Shown here: one piece after another, positions 1-9,731 of the stretch
Numbering within the stretch: the stretch's first letter is position 1
Layout of the letters: each line of letters starts with the position of its first letter
Assembly (NCBI RefSeq): GCF_029227915.1
Contig: NC_079883.1
Span: 26,660,001 to 26,724,000 of the forward strand
Length of the DNA stretch: 64,000 nucleotides
Origin: Hydractinia symbiolongicarpus
Lineage: Eukaryota > Cnidaria > Hydrozoa > Anthoathecata > Hydractiniidae
Direction: 5' to 3'
Notes under the pieces: generated by a model
What the model was told of the DNA's origin: nothing
Databases searched by the model: none
Seen by the model: only the letters and a program-made list of their open reading frames with translations
Made by a program: the position numbers and the translations under genes

Positions 1-359
1 CTTCAATTACTCAACTTTTTGAGTGTTTTTCATAATTTTACACTATAGTTCACTGTTTGCCAATCTCTCCATGAAAAATTTGTCAATTTTTCACTTAAAT
101 TGTTTATTTGAATTTGTTATTTTTTATTGTTTATAGTGCCCATTTAACCTTTTTTAGTTATATCTAAATTATTTTTCAAAGGATTTTTTCTACTCTGATT
201 TAAAAAAAATAATTTTTGGTTCAGATTTTCAGTTCACAAAATGCAGCGCAATTATTAGGGGGGATAAAACGCACTGCGCATTTTGTTTACATACATATAG
301 TTATCAATGTAAAAGAAATGTATAATCAACCTTCCTTAAAATTAACTAACAGTACATAC

Positions 360-583
360 CCAGTATTACTTGGAATTGTCTGTTGGTGATCAATATATTG
401 TCTTTTTTCATTTACCAAATGTGGTGTCACTGTCCCACTGTTTGTTCTAGATACATATTGACTGGACCCTATATGATGTTTGATAAACTTTTTTTCAGTG
501 TTTTTAGATTTAGGTTTTATTTGAAAGAAATCGTTTGTTAAATCTGGCGTAATATTCAGTCCAAGTCCACTATTCATATTAAT
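360..583 (-). CDS. Probable internal or first coding exon of an unidentified host gene
   Basis: On the minus strand a 74-codon open stretch begins MNSGLGLNITPDL and is bounded by good splice signals. A T-rich tract ending in TTTATTTAG lies just before position 583, and a donor GGTATGT follows position 360. Composition is N/T/S/K-rich with no domain I recognise. The rest of the gene would lie outside the window to the left, or in small exons I cannot see. It could be a chance open frame in AT-rich DNA; the paired splice sites are the only reason to list it. Confidence 0.35.
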
Positions 584-1712
584 CTAAATAAAAAAACATA
601 AACAATAATATATATATAACTCGCACAGCCAAGAATTAGTGATGACAAAGTTGGATGGGGCTAGGAACTTTTATTTGGCCAACTATCCTGAAAGTATGTA
701 TTCATTTGACTTTGATACAAAAGTGTTACAACAAAATATGAATTTCCAGGGAGTGGAGAAAAAAATATTTGCACACAGCAACAAACAGTGAAGGGCAGAA
801 TCATAAGTCAAAATAGAAAAAAAAATTGGCATGAGTGCAACGAGTCATTCAAGATATCAAATTCTTGTTTTGCAGTCCTTTACAAGTTGAAATTTGGTGT
901 TTGACACTTCTTGGGAAATGTTCTCATCTAGGCTTCTTACAATCACCTTCAGCCAATAACAAAATGGTGATGCATCCAATCATGGAATGAGACAAAACAT
1001 CTTTTTAAAATTCACCTGGTTATATATATACATCTTTTTTTCCCAATTGATTTGCATGCCTATATTACTTTTGTCAAAAGACTGCATTAAACATGTTACA
1101 TACTTATAAGATCATAGCTCCATATCACAAGCAGAGTGGGTATAAATAAAGAGTAGAACATAGTAAGTCTCTTGCTCTTAAAGAGTTCTGGCATTTAACT
1201 GTTCGCCCTCCGTGATTACTGTATTATTAGGTTTCGCATGAAGGCGATGGCATGAAGACAATAAGGACCTGGTATGATAAATTTCACGTATTCATTGTAA
1301 ACATGCAAATACGACATTGTGATGGCTGGAAGAGAAGAACAACCTGGCATGATGTTTGACTTAGCTACAATGGGGCTACGTTTCATTTGGCTTGTAGACT
1401 CTGCCAAAGTTTTAGTCCAAAGGCAGAATCAACCATTCCTGCACCATTTTCTTTTTTGTAATTCAGCTAACCCTAGTTGAGGTGCTGGCCTTCCTTTGTT
1501 AGCCGGTTCAGGTGCAGATGTGTACACAGTTCATGGCAGTCTGTTCTAATAAGACACGCGTTTAATTGTCACAAGTCTGTTAACAAATTGTCTTAAAAGA
1601 AGCAGTATGCCATATTATGCAGTAGAAAGAAGCAGTAATTTGTCAATTGTCTTGTCTAGTTCAATGTCAGTAATTTATTTCAGTACAAAGCCGCAAGTTT
1701 GAAGCTAAAGTA
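584..1712. other. AT-rich non-coding stretch
   Basis: I see no gene, RNA or mobile element signature here. Short open frames lack splice signals or recognisable composition. Confidence 0.5.
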
Positions 1713-4335
1713 AAGCTAGCCGTACCTAACAGCCGTACCTTAGCCGGCTAATTAGCAGCTCTGTGTAAGACCACTTGCTTCTAAGCTTAAAATTATTCGT
1801 TAATGTATAGCTACCAAATTAAATTGTCAACTTTTATTTCGTCTTTTAGGTGAATATCTATGCCGATAAAAATGATGCAAAATGGAGCACTCCATCCCCT
1901 AACCCCCAGGGAATCCTCAATGATGACATACCGATAATAATGTATCTTACATGTTTATAATTTTTATAAAATGATTTTAATAGAAATACAAAAGAGATTT
2001 TTAAAATCGAATGTATGAAAAACATTAGTAAAGTAAGATTGAACATTATTACGCTGCGGACAATATTAGGTTATGTTCCCGTAATAGCTGTACAGCTAGC
2101 GCTAAAAGTGACAACAGCCGGCTAAATTTAAATACGGTTGCCAAGGTACGGCTAGATAATATTGAGGTACGGCTGGACCATATTAAGGTACAGCTGGATC
2201 TTATCACATAAGAAACAATTTCAAATGCTAAAAACGTTCAATAAAAACAAAATTAAGTTAGGTACGGCTAACCAAAATAAGGTACGGCTAGGTCCTATCG
2301 TATAAGAAACATCTTCAAATGCTAAAAACGTTCAATGAAAACGAAATTATGTTAGGCACGACTAACCAAAATAAGGTACAATTAACGTTCTCGCCAGTTG
2401 AAGAACACACGCGTTTTTATTCGTTGGATGTTATAGTTAATGGAAGAGATGTAAACTTTTTATATAAAACAAAAGAACTTTTAAAAAATTTTAATATTCG
2501 TTATTGTTTATGAGTGCACCTTATTTTGATGATGGAAAACGATAAGAAAAAGGAAGAACCTAATAAAGCCGCGAAACAATGTGTGAGTAAAGGTTTTTTA
2601 TTTTTAATTTTGATTGTGTTAACTGTGTCCCGATTTAATTCAGCATATACACTTTTTATAAAAAACAATTTTTTATAAGTACAATAAGGTTAAGGGCAAG
2701 GGCAAAATTTTACTGATTTTTCTAAAAACAACAACAAACATAAAGAAATATTTCTTGACAGAATTAAAATGAGCATGCGCTAACACATTAACAAATAAGA
2801 TGAAAAATAATAACCAAAAGAATCCAAGTCTAGGTGTTTCTTACAAAAAAAACTGTCACTTCATTCCTCACACACTCTTTTTTTTCTATTACGAAAGCAA
2901 AATATACACTAATATTTTCTATTTTCAACACCTAAAAAATATTTTATGCTCAGATGAAGTACACTTTTTGGCATACTAGTTTAAACATGCGAAATCACGC
3001 CTGGTATTTTCGGTATGTTGTCAAATGGTTCATTCATTATACAACCCAGACCGATAAAGAACTATTGTCGCGACTGGCACTCTCCCACGCTGTGTTTTTA
3101 TGTTTTATCCCGCGGAAAACTGGAACCCAGAACTTTAAAGAGGACTTAAGTTGAATGTGATTAAATGAAGGCTAGTAATTAATATTTTATCTATGTTAGA
3201 TGCTAAGTTAGAGTCTCGATTACTATTGAATAAATCTTTTGGAATTAACGTAAAATTTCGGGAATATTTTGAACCCAAATATTCCCGATTGTAGTACAGT
3301 AAACACACTTATTTCCCTGATTAAAAAATAGCTTTTAGAAAATTGCGGTTAAAGAATCAATAAAACGTGCCAGTTGTTTACAGTTGTTAGCGTTCCGGTA
3401 TATTGCATCAAGATCAGATAGATCTATTACAGATTTGATCCTAGAAATGGAAACGTTAGAGAATGTAAGCAATCAATCTGACACTGATAGTGATATTTAT
3501 TAAAATATAGTCATATATTATCCTGTTTGTATTTGTTAAAACATCTCGTTTCTTAGGTAATATTTTTTTATATTTTCAGCTATACAATTTATTTTACTAT
3601 GAATAGATGTGCAGCCGTACTTTCATTTTGATCAATGGTAGCCATACATAACCTAATTTCGTTTTTATTGAACATTTTTAGCATTTGAAGTTGTTTCTTA
3701 AATGATAGGACCCAGCCGTACCTTAATATGGTCCAGCCGTACCTTAGTTTACCTAGCCGTACCCAACCTAATTTCGTTTTTATTGAACATTTGTAGCATT
3801 TGAAGATGTTTCTTATACGATAAGGACCTAGCCGTACCTTAATATTATCCAGCCGTACTTTATTTTAGCTAGCCGTACTTAACTTAATCTCGTTTTTATT
3901 GTACATATTTTAGCCTTTAAAGTTGTTTCTTATATGATAGGACCCAACCGCAAAATATATGTTGTCTTATAATTTTCATATTTTTCCTCTCTTTTCCTAA
4001 CTTATCCACTTTATTTTACTTTACTTGATAAGTCGCATTGAGATTCACCGCTCGTACTAACCACCTTTTTATTGCCAGCCGTACTTAAGTTGTCGATTTG
4101 GGAATCACCTTCTCGAGCTCTCCCCCGTTTGGTTTCATAAGAGCAAGATGTTTCGTTAACATTTTTCGTATCTTGCGGGTTCATTGGCGATTGAGAAACA
4201 GAAATTCAGTGACATAACAAATTTACCACTACGATTAGCTCAGTTTTTTCCATTAAAATCTCACCTTAAAAAGAGAAGTGTAGTTACGTACGGCTAAGGT
4301 ACGGCTTAGGTACGGCTGTTAGGTACGGCTAGCTT
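1713..4335. mobile_element. 2.6-kb non-autonomous DNA transposon with TA-flanked TIRs and inverted subterminal repeats
   Basis: The left end (AAGCTAGCCGTACCTAACAG) is matched in reverse complement at the right end, and both ends abut a TA dinucleotide, as in Tc1/mariner-type insertions. Inside, the 9-mer GGTACGGCT and variants recur many times. They point rightwards at about 2140-2380 and leftwards at about 3600-3950. The two subterminal blocks also share a longer unit of roughly 130 bp containing TTCAAATGCTAAAAACG and its inverse. The interior has no coding frame of note, so the element would depend on a transposase from elsewhere. The repeated 9-mers look like transposase-binding sites (inference). 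Confidence 0.7.
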
Positions 4336-4540
4336 TACCTAAGCAGTTTAAATGGTATAAAATCCTTTGCCACAAGTCCCTTGTCAGGAGTTCCTCAGAA
4401 GTCAGCTGCAGCATTGTGAGTCATTTATAGTACCCAAGCAAAAAGTTTACACTGTGAGCATACACATTAATAATTTCTAAATAAGGCTCAACCCATACCA
4501 AAACATAACTGCAAACTACTTAAGAATAAATTTATCCTCT

Positions 4541-4833
4541 AGAGAGATATATATGGTGCGTTCAAGCGCATTTTCACCTAAAAACGCGAAAATGCGCTTG
4601 AACGCACCACGCATTTTCCGAAAATGCGCCAGAAATTTTGTCACGTCACGATGTCATCCCTCAAATGAGTTAACCGCATTATCGAGGGAATTCCCCGGTT
4701 CCACAAATCATGTAACCATCACACTAAAATATGCTGACATCAACAAAAACCCACGCATGCGCAATAGCGACTAAAGGGAATATTGCTGACATCAACAAAA
4801 ATAAAAATTGCGCAATCGAGTAGGGAAAAGTCC
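4541..4833 (+). repeat. Left terminal inverted repeat of Polinton A
   Basis: Pairs with 18678-18973 with small indels. The outer ~55 bp is itself a near-perfect hairpin: GGTGCGTTCAAGCGCATTTTC at about 4554 faces its own complement ending at about 4608. It contains GCGCATGCG-like and GTCACGTCACGATG segments also seen in the right copy. Confidence 0.92.
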
Positions 4834-4887
4834 ATAGAGTTGTGACTGCTAGTTGAGTCCAGGATAAAATAAACATGAGTCGACATC

Positions 4888-5304
4888 ATGAGAATCCCTT
4901 CTCAGGAAATGTACAACAGGGCAGTTCAAGCGGCGCCCTTGATGCTCGAGTTTGTTCCGGACCATTTCAAGACCAAGGAAATGTGTAACAAAGCAGTCGA
5001 GGGGGCGCCCCGAATGCTGCAATATGTTACGTACTATTTCAAGACCGAGCAAATGTGTACCAGAGCAGCTGGGCAGTACCCGCATCTGCTCGAGCATGTT
5101 CCGGATCATCTCAGGACCCAGGAAATGTGTGCCGATGCGGTTGGGCTGTATCCGCATCTGCTCAAGGATATTCCGGACCATTTCAAGACCCTGGAAATGT
5201 GCGCCGAGGCTGTTTGGCGCATGCCTTTGATGCTCGAGTATGTCCCGAGGAATTTCAGATCCCAGGACGTGGCACCCTGGGGGTCCTCGTGGGACTTACC
5301 ATAA
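4888..5304 (+). CDS. DUF4116-like tandem-repeat protein, C-terminally truncated
   Basis: The 138-aa frame is made of about five repeats of ~27 residues with the pattern FKTxEMCxxAVxxxPxMLExVPDH, for example at residues ~1-28, 29-55 and 56-82. This matches the DUF4116-type helical repeats found in large DNA viruses and some bacteria (family recalled, not searched). The last repeat ends in FRSQD and then runs into an unrelated tail and a stop, so a frameshift probably removed the usual C-terminus. The gene lies directly inside the left TIR. The homologous gene in element B also lies directly inside a TIR. Function is unknown; repeats of this kind suggest a protein-binding surface. Confidence 0.7.
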   Translation: MRIPSQEMYNRAVQAAPLMLEFVPDHFKTKEMCNKAVEGAPRMLQYVTYYFKTEQMCTRAAGQYPHLLEHVPDHLRTQEMCADAVGLYPHLLKDIPDHFKTLEMCAEAVWRMPLMLEYVPRNFRSQDVAPWGSSWDLP

Positions 5305-5346
5305 GGTATGGAGATCGCTGACTATCTATCCCGGGTTGTAAGATAA

Positions 5347-5502
5347 ATGGAGCAATGCGATGAGTGTGAACGGGTGCTCGATGGGTACCACAGATGCTCC
5401 TGTGGACGGAGATTCTTCATAAAAAGTAAGATGCTATGCTGGTACTGCTGGCATGAGTACATCACGTATAATGGTGGAAGCTGTCCTTGTATTAAACCCT
5501 AG
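5347..5502 (+). CDS. Small cysteine-rich, probably zinc-binding protein
   Basis: A 51-aa frame starting MEQCDECERVL with CxxC, CxCG, CxxC and CxC pairs: eight cysteines plus two histidines in a RING- or ribbon-like spacing. It follows the DUF4116-like gene by about 40 bp and precedes the next gene by 30 bp on the same strand. It may be an independent small protein or the zinc-binding tail separated from the upstream gene by a frameshift. No enzyme activity can be claimed. Confidence 0.5.
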   Translation: MEQCDECERVLDGYHRCSCGRRFFIKSKMLCWYCWHEYITYNGGSCPCIKP

Positions 5503-5531
5503 TTGAAATCTAATATCCACAAAATAAAAGG

Positions 5532-6146
5532 ATGTTCAAATTCGGTAACGAGAATGTTAACTCAAGAGACTTTTATGCCAAAGCGACTCCACTAAATATC
5601 GAATATGTAAGCATTGAAAATATCGTTTTAAGCGACCCTATTCCAGCAAACAAGGGCAAAGATGAACGCTTCGTCATTGGCTATAATAAGCACAACAAGC
5701 TATCCCCTCTATTGATCAAGACACCCAAAAAGCTCTATTCCAATGCTGCCTCGCGTTACGATGAGGGCTGCTCTTTTACCATGTCATTTGACATCTATAA
5801 CCACCCCGAGTGGTTAGAGAAGTATGAGAGTATCCTGACCAAGGTAGAGTCCTTGGAGGGTCATTGCTTCACCATTCCCCCTGTGAAAAAAGGTAAATAC
5901 ATCACCACCAAGGTGAAGAAGTGGGAGGGCAAAATCAGAACCGACTTCCATTCCAAAAAAGTACCACTAAAACAAAGCTGCGAGTGCAAGGCCATCATCA
6001 AGCTATATGGCATCTACAGGCAAGGTTCAAATTACTACATGCAAACCTACCTGGAGGAGTGTAAGTATAAGTTTGTCGAGCTTTATGGCTCCCGCTACCT
6101 TAGCGATTCCGACGACGATGACGAATCCTTCGTCGTACTAGACTAG
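5532..6146 (+). CDS. Putative single-stranded DNA-binding protein with acidic C-terminus
   Basis: An intact 204-aa frame. Three things suggest an SSB of the phage T7 gp2.5-like class found in many large DNA viruses: a central segment PLLIKTPKKLY followed by a beta-rich stretch, a length near 200 aa, and an acidic tail SDSDDDDESF carrying an aromatic residue, typical of SSB tails that contact partner proteins. This is inference from pattern and recalled family features, not an alignment. It lies in the left arm, in a same-strand group with the DUF4116-like and SAP-like frames. I find no counterpart in element B. It would act in replication together with the PolB at the other end. Confidence 0.45.
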   Translation: MFKFGNENVNSRDFYAKATPLNIEYVSIENIVLSDPIPANKGKDERFVIGYNKHNKLSPLLIKTPKKLYSNAASRYDEGCSFTMSFDIYNHPEWLEKYESILTKVESLEGHCFTIPPVKKGKYITTKVKKWEGKIRTDFHSKKVPLKQSCECKAIIKLYGIYRQGSNYYMQTYLEECKYKFVELYGSRYLSDSDDDDESFVVLD

Positions 6147-6158
6147 ATGTGAGAGGTT

Positions 6159-6470
6159 TTGGTATGTTGGTTGATCCAGCATACCAAAACAAACATAAAC
6201 GACGTTAAAGCACTGAAAAAAGAAGCGAAAGCACTAAAGGTTCCTAACTACTCAACTATGAATAAGGCCTACCTACTCGAAGAGATCCGTAAGGTCAAGT
6301 ACAAGGACGCTTCGACGCAGACAGACGATCCCTATTGCGAACCTTGTTGTACTATTGTTTGGCAGAAAAATCTCGAGCAATACTCGAGACAGCTCTCCGA
6401 AAAGCAGCGACGTGTTGCATATGATGCTGAGATCGATCGAGACACCGGAGAAGTACTCGAGATCGAGTAA
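6159..6470 (+). CDS. Small basic protein with SAP/Rho-N-like helix-turn-helix
   Basis: The open frame has about 103 codons but no ATG until codon 34 (6258). The true start may be lost, or a short frameshift may join it to the ATG at 6163. The stretch NYSTMNKAYLLEEIRKVKY resembles the LxxLxxLK-type helix pair of SAP or Rho-N domains that touch DNA or RNA. A CEPC pair follows, then a Gln/Arg-rich C-terminus. It is 12 bp downstream of the SSB-like gene on the same strand. Function unknown. Confidence 0.4.
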   Translation: MVCWLIQHTKTNINDVKALKKEAKALKVPNYSTMNKAYLLEEIRKVKYKDASTQTDDPYCEPCCTIVWQKNLEQYSRQLSEKQRRVAYDAEIDRDTGEVLEIE

Positions 6471-6490
6471 GCGGACATCTAGTGTTTTGT

Positions 6491-7174
6491 TTAACACATT
6501 AGACCTATGAATAAGCTGGCGGCTCCTCTACGTACCGCTGACATACTGTACAGACTGCAAGTTTTTATCAGCTCCTGTTTACCCTCTTCACGCCCTTGCG
6601 CGATCAGCTGCTGTCGTTCCCGTTCATTGATCGAGTCCACGCTTTTGCGTGTTCGTTGTCGGGCTTGCTCCTTCAGCTTCATATAATTTTGCTTCTCCTG
6701 TATGATTAATTTGAACTCGTGGTCGCTAATCACACCATCATCCACGGCTTTCGAGATCAAGGGCGCGATGGAGTTCAACTTGGTCTCCACTAGTAGTCTG
6801 ATGCTCTCATGCTTCTTAGTCTTGACACCTAGCCTCTTCCCAGCGTTTCGCACACCAGCTTGTCCCAACCCTACGGCAATCGTAATTCCACCCATAGCCA
6901 CGGCTAATGGTACACCGATCCCAGATAGCATGCTACCAACGCCAACGCCGGAAGTTATCACACTTACCGATAGTAACCCGCGATCCGTGTATCTAACCCA
7001 CGTATCATGCAGCTTAAACTTTTTAGCGAGCTTGTCCCGCTCTTTAATCTCAGCTCGCAAATATTGTTCCGCTTCTTCGATCTTATTCAGTCTGCGGACT
7101 TGTGAACTATCCTCCTCCATACCCTTCGGGGGTGCACTCGGTAAGCTCGGATAAAGCTTAGCAATGTCTGTCAT
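6491..7174 (-). CDS. Polinton protein with central hydrophobic segment and N-terminal YPSL/PSAP late-domain-like motifs
   Basis: An intact 227-aa frame. Residues 8-16 read YPSLPSAPP, containing a YPxL (ALIX-type) and a PSAP (TSG101-type) short motif. A charged coiled coil covers about 28-60, followed by a Gly/Val/Ile-rich hydrophobic segment at about 70-107 that could insert in or lyse a membrane, and a helical charged region at 108-205. Element B has a homologue at 32709-33297, decayed, starting with YPNL. A minor capsid or membrane-active role is plausible by analogy with adenovirus-like particles. That is inference; no catalytic residues are visible. Confidence 0.6.
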   Translation of the reverse strand: MTDIAKLYPSLPSAPPKGMEEDSSQVRRLNKIEEAEQYLRAEIKERDKLAKKFKLHDTWVRYTDRGLLSVSVITSGVGVGSMLSGIGVPLAVAMGGITIAVGLGQAGVRNAGKRLGVKTKKHESIRLLVETKLNSIAPLISKAVDDGVISDHEFKLIIQEKQNYMKLKEQARQRTRKSVDSINERERQQLIAQGREEGKQELIKTCSLYSMSAVRRGAASLFIGLMC

Positions 7175-7240
7175 TTTTTCTATTCTATCAGTAGGTGCAT
7201 AGTAATTCCCACAAACGAAGCATTCTTATCATGGTGATGC

Positions 7241-7828
7241 TCATCCGTCAACATGAAATCGAGACGATCGGTGGAGCCCTTCAAGGGAAGATATAGGAGT
7301 GTCAAAACTCCACGTAAGCATGTCTCCCCATGTGTTTAGCTCTTTGGTGGGGAGCATAGCCAGTATCTTGGATTTTTTACCATCCAGCAGGCAGTCATCT
7401 TCATCTAACTGGGGACAAACAAGCCTCAGTCGCTGGTATACATCAGTCCTATAGAATGAATCGTGATTACCCTTCCCATAGTATTTTTTACTGGGATCAT
7501 AGGGTAGACCCAACAGCTCCGGCAGTTGTCGATTAATCACCAACGTGTACCCGTCATTGACACGAAGCCTGCAGAGTCCATTCCTGAGTACGAAGAGCTC
7601 GATCTTGCCTTCCGCCCGCTCGTTGACAATGGCTGCCAAATCCTCTATCTTGTACAAACCGTTCATGATCTCAATTCGAGTAACTGTCTGATCGGGTCCG
7701 TTGTTACTGAAGAGGTTCAGCCACGTAGGGAGGATACTGATCGATTTCAGGGCTATCCTTGTGTCCTGGCCTAGGTAGTCCTCAAATATGGTAGGGTTCT
7801 CTATATCTGTGACATACAGCTGCTTCAT
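7241..7828 (-). CDS. Polinton protein of unknown function (MKQLY family)
   Basis: An intact 195-aa frame beginning MKQLYVTDIEN and containing LPELLGLPYDPSKKYYGKG and CPQLDEDDCLLDGKKSKIL. The same gene occurs in element B (32064-32600). It is divergently paired with the MSIYSYN gene, the two start codons being separated by only 17 bp in both elements. This pairing, next to the capsid-like genes, suggests a structural or assembly role. I do not recognise a named domain. Confidence 0.55.
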   Translation of the reverse strand: MKQLYVTDIENPTIFEDYLGQDTRIALKSISILPTWLNLFSNNGPDQTVTRIEIMNGLYKIEDLAAIVNERAEGKIELFVLRNGLCRLRVNDGYTLVINRQLPELLGLPYDPSKKYYGKGNHDSFYRTDVYQRLRLVCPQLDEDDCLLDGKKSKILAMLPTKELNTWGDMLTWSFDTPISSLEGLHRSSRFHVDG

Positions 7829-7845
7829 GTTTCTTTAAAGAAAAG
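7829..7845. promoter_or_regulatory. 17-bp near-palindromic spacer between divergent start codons
   Basis: GTTTCTTTAAAGAAAAG lies exactly between the ATG of the minus-strand MKQLY gene (7828) and the ATG of the plus-strand MSIYSYN gene (7846). Element B has a spacer of the same length and core (32047-32063). Promoter or translational signals must overlap here or lie inside the opposite coding regions. Confidence 0.5.
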
Positions 7846-8788
7846 ATGAGTATTTACTCGTATAACCCCAAGGCAAAGTATGCCCCTACACATGGGCGCT
7901 ATCTCGAGAGACTCAAGGGCCAGGATCTCTCAATACAAGACATCGTTATTGATGCGAAGGGGTCCTTGTTCAACGTGAAATTCCCTCAACATCTTTGTCG
8001 ACTACGAATTTCACTCTGGTGCGGTGTTGAATACATGGCAAAACCACCCTTTCAGCCCCTGGTCCACTCAGCTCAATTTTGCTACCTACTGCGCAACTTC
8101 AGCTTGTGGTATTTCCATGCAGCATCTGACCGCGTCTTTACCTCTTGTCCGCAGTGTCTACAGATTCCACGTGTACTCCCAGATTCGTAAAGTACTTCAA
8201 GATCTCGAAGTGTCTCTACCGGGTTCCGATGGGTTCCGCCGTCTTAACAACCCTTTCAACAACCAAAAATTCCAGCAATTACTACGTGAATTTGGAGTAA
8301 GCGAGAGCGAGAGCGAGAGCGAGTGGAGGAACGAGACCTTTTTCAGTAGCTGGCAAGCTATTCGCAAAGACTATCCCGGCAGCGGGTCTAGTTATTTCGA
8401 TGAAGATTCATGGAGTCGATGGATCCTTGAAACCTCTCACGGTCTCACACGCATAGGTATAGAGAGACTATCCCAAAGCCGAAGATTTTACGCTTACCTT
8501 ATACTTCAGAGCCAAGCTAACGTGAGGTCCAACATCCTCGGCAATCAAGGTAGTTCGATCGATGCGCAGCGCCTCTACTTGACGAATTTGATCCTCCGGC
8601 CTAGTGACACGGGTGAGGAAATAAGGCGATTCCAAAATGTGCTCAAGTATGCACGTAGCAAGGTCGATTTCTCGGTGGCGCATGGAGTATACATGATTCC
8701 TAGCGATATGGGCCTTCATATAGAGAGTGTCATGAATTTCACGAACAAAATCCTTATCACCCGCAGATTGAGGAAAAGGGGTGGTTAG
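7846..8788 (+). pseudogene. Polinton structural-module protein (MSIYSYN family), one frameshift
   Basis: The first frame (MSIYSYNPKAKY...) runs to about 7990. Homology then continues in another frame, including WSTQLNFATYCATSACG and GVYMIPSDM, so a single small indel near 7985-7995 breaks the gene. Full length would be about 310 aa. A SESESESE run at about 8300 is a local low-complexity expansion. The homologue in B (30939-32046, minus) shares the Ala/Ser-rich ATAALGIS segment and the VYMPPSDM tail. The family recurs in cnidarian Polinton-like loci as far as I recall. Penton or minor capsid is possible but unproven. Confidence 0.55.
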
Positions 8789-8861
8789 TAACCACCCCCT
8801 TGGCAAGGCTAGCGAGTCGACGAAACATCAAGTACCACCCCCACCCCGATTAGGTCTGCGG

Positions 8862-8948
8862 ATGTCCATGGCCACTGTGATAACGTTGGACACTGTGATA
8901 ACGTTGGGAGTAGGGCTAATCTTCGCTATCATCTGGATAAAGAAATAG
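8862..8948 (+). CDS. Possible 28-aa membrane micropeptide
   Basis: An ATG-initiated frame encodes a short peptide whose second half, GVGLIFAIIWIKK, is a typical single membrane span with a basic end. It sits between two larger structural-type genes. It could be a remnant of a longer gene or chance. Confidence 0.25.
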   Translation: MSMATVITLDTVITLGVGLIFAIIWIKK

Positions 8949-8978
8949 GTTTAATGTGTTTATCAACATACTAGACAC

Positions 8979-9731
8979 TCATCGATTCCTTCCCTTATTC
9001 CTCCTCTTACCGACATACGCAACAACAATAACCACAGCAGCAGCCAAGGTCATGTACAAGTGCTTTGCCGCGAACTCGACAACTCTCGCTGCAACTTGAA
9101 AAAAACGCGACACTACGCTGCCAATGATGCCAGGAAAAGCTGCACCCGCTTTTCCTGTTAGGTACTTCAAGAACTTTCCGAGTCTTTCAAGCTGTTTCCG
9201 TACAAACCCCTTGTCATCGGCACTTCCTCCTGCAGCAGCTCCTCCGGCAGCACCTGTACTTCCTCCTGTAATGGCGAGCACGATGGTTGAAATCAGGGGA
9301 CCAACAGCGGAGACTATGCCGGCTATGGTTAAGCCTTGTTCCTTGAAAAGGATCTCAAGCTTTTCGATCAAGGTTTTATCATCCCCCGCGATCTTGATCA
9401 AGGTGTCTTTGATGCTCCTCACCTGAGTATGGATGCTGGATGATAATAAGCCGCGTGCTTCTACTGTGGCATCTTTTTGACCTTGGAGTTGTTCTAGCTC
9501 TTTCTTAGCCTCAGCTATATCCGCGTCCAATATAGCTAGCTGTTCGTTGGATACTCCGGGCGTGTTAGCCTTCTTTTCTTCAAGCCCTTCGAGCTTCCCT
9601 TCTATTTTTGTGATTTCATTCTCGTACAAGATGATCTTGCTTGTTAGAATTTTCAGATTACCTCGTAGTGTTTAAAGTTCAAGGTCAAGCTCCCTTCTCT
9701 CGCGATCGCTGAAGCTATCAAACTTATGCAT
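8979..9731 (-). pseudogene. Coiled-coil and transmembrane Polinton protein, one in-frame stop
   Basis: Reading from 9731 (MHKFDSFSDRERRELD) the frame meets a TAA at about 9672, then continues for 216 aa. Residues ~1-60 after the stop are a Glu/Lys coiled coil. A hydrophobic stretch (IVSAVGPLISTIVLAITGG) and a Gly/Ala-rich linker follow, then an amphipathic LERLGKFLKYLTGK segment and a C-terminal span (MTLAAAVVIVVAYVG) with a basic tail. The start codon overlaps the stop of the gene upstream (ATGCATAA). This architecture suggests a virion or membrane-associated protein. Function unknown. Confidence 0.55.

Noticed and set aside
4849-5321. Other long open frames over the DUF4116-like gene on both strands
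   Set aside because: They are shadows of the repeated coding unit in other frames; only the 4888 frame keeps the FKTxEMC repeat pattern.
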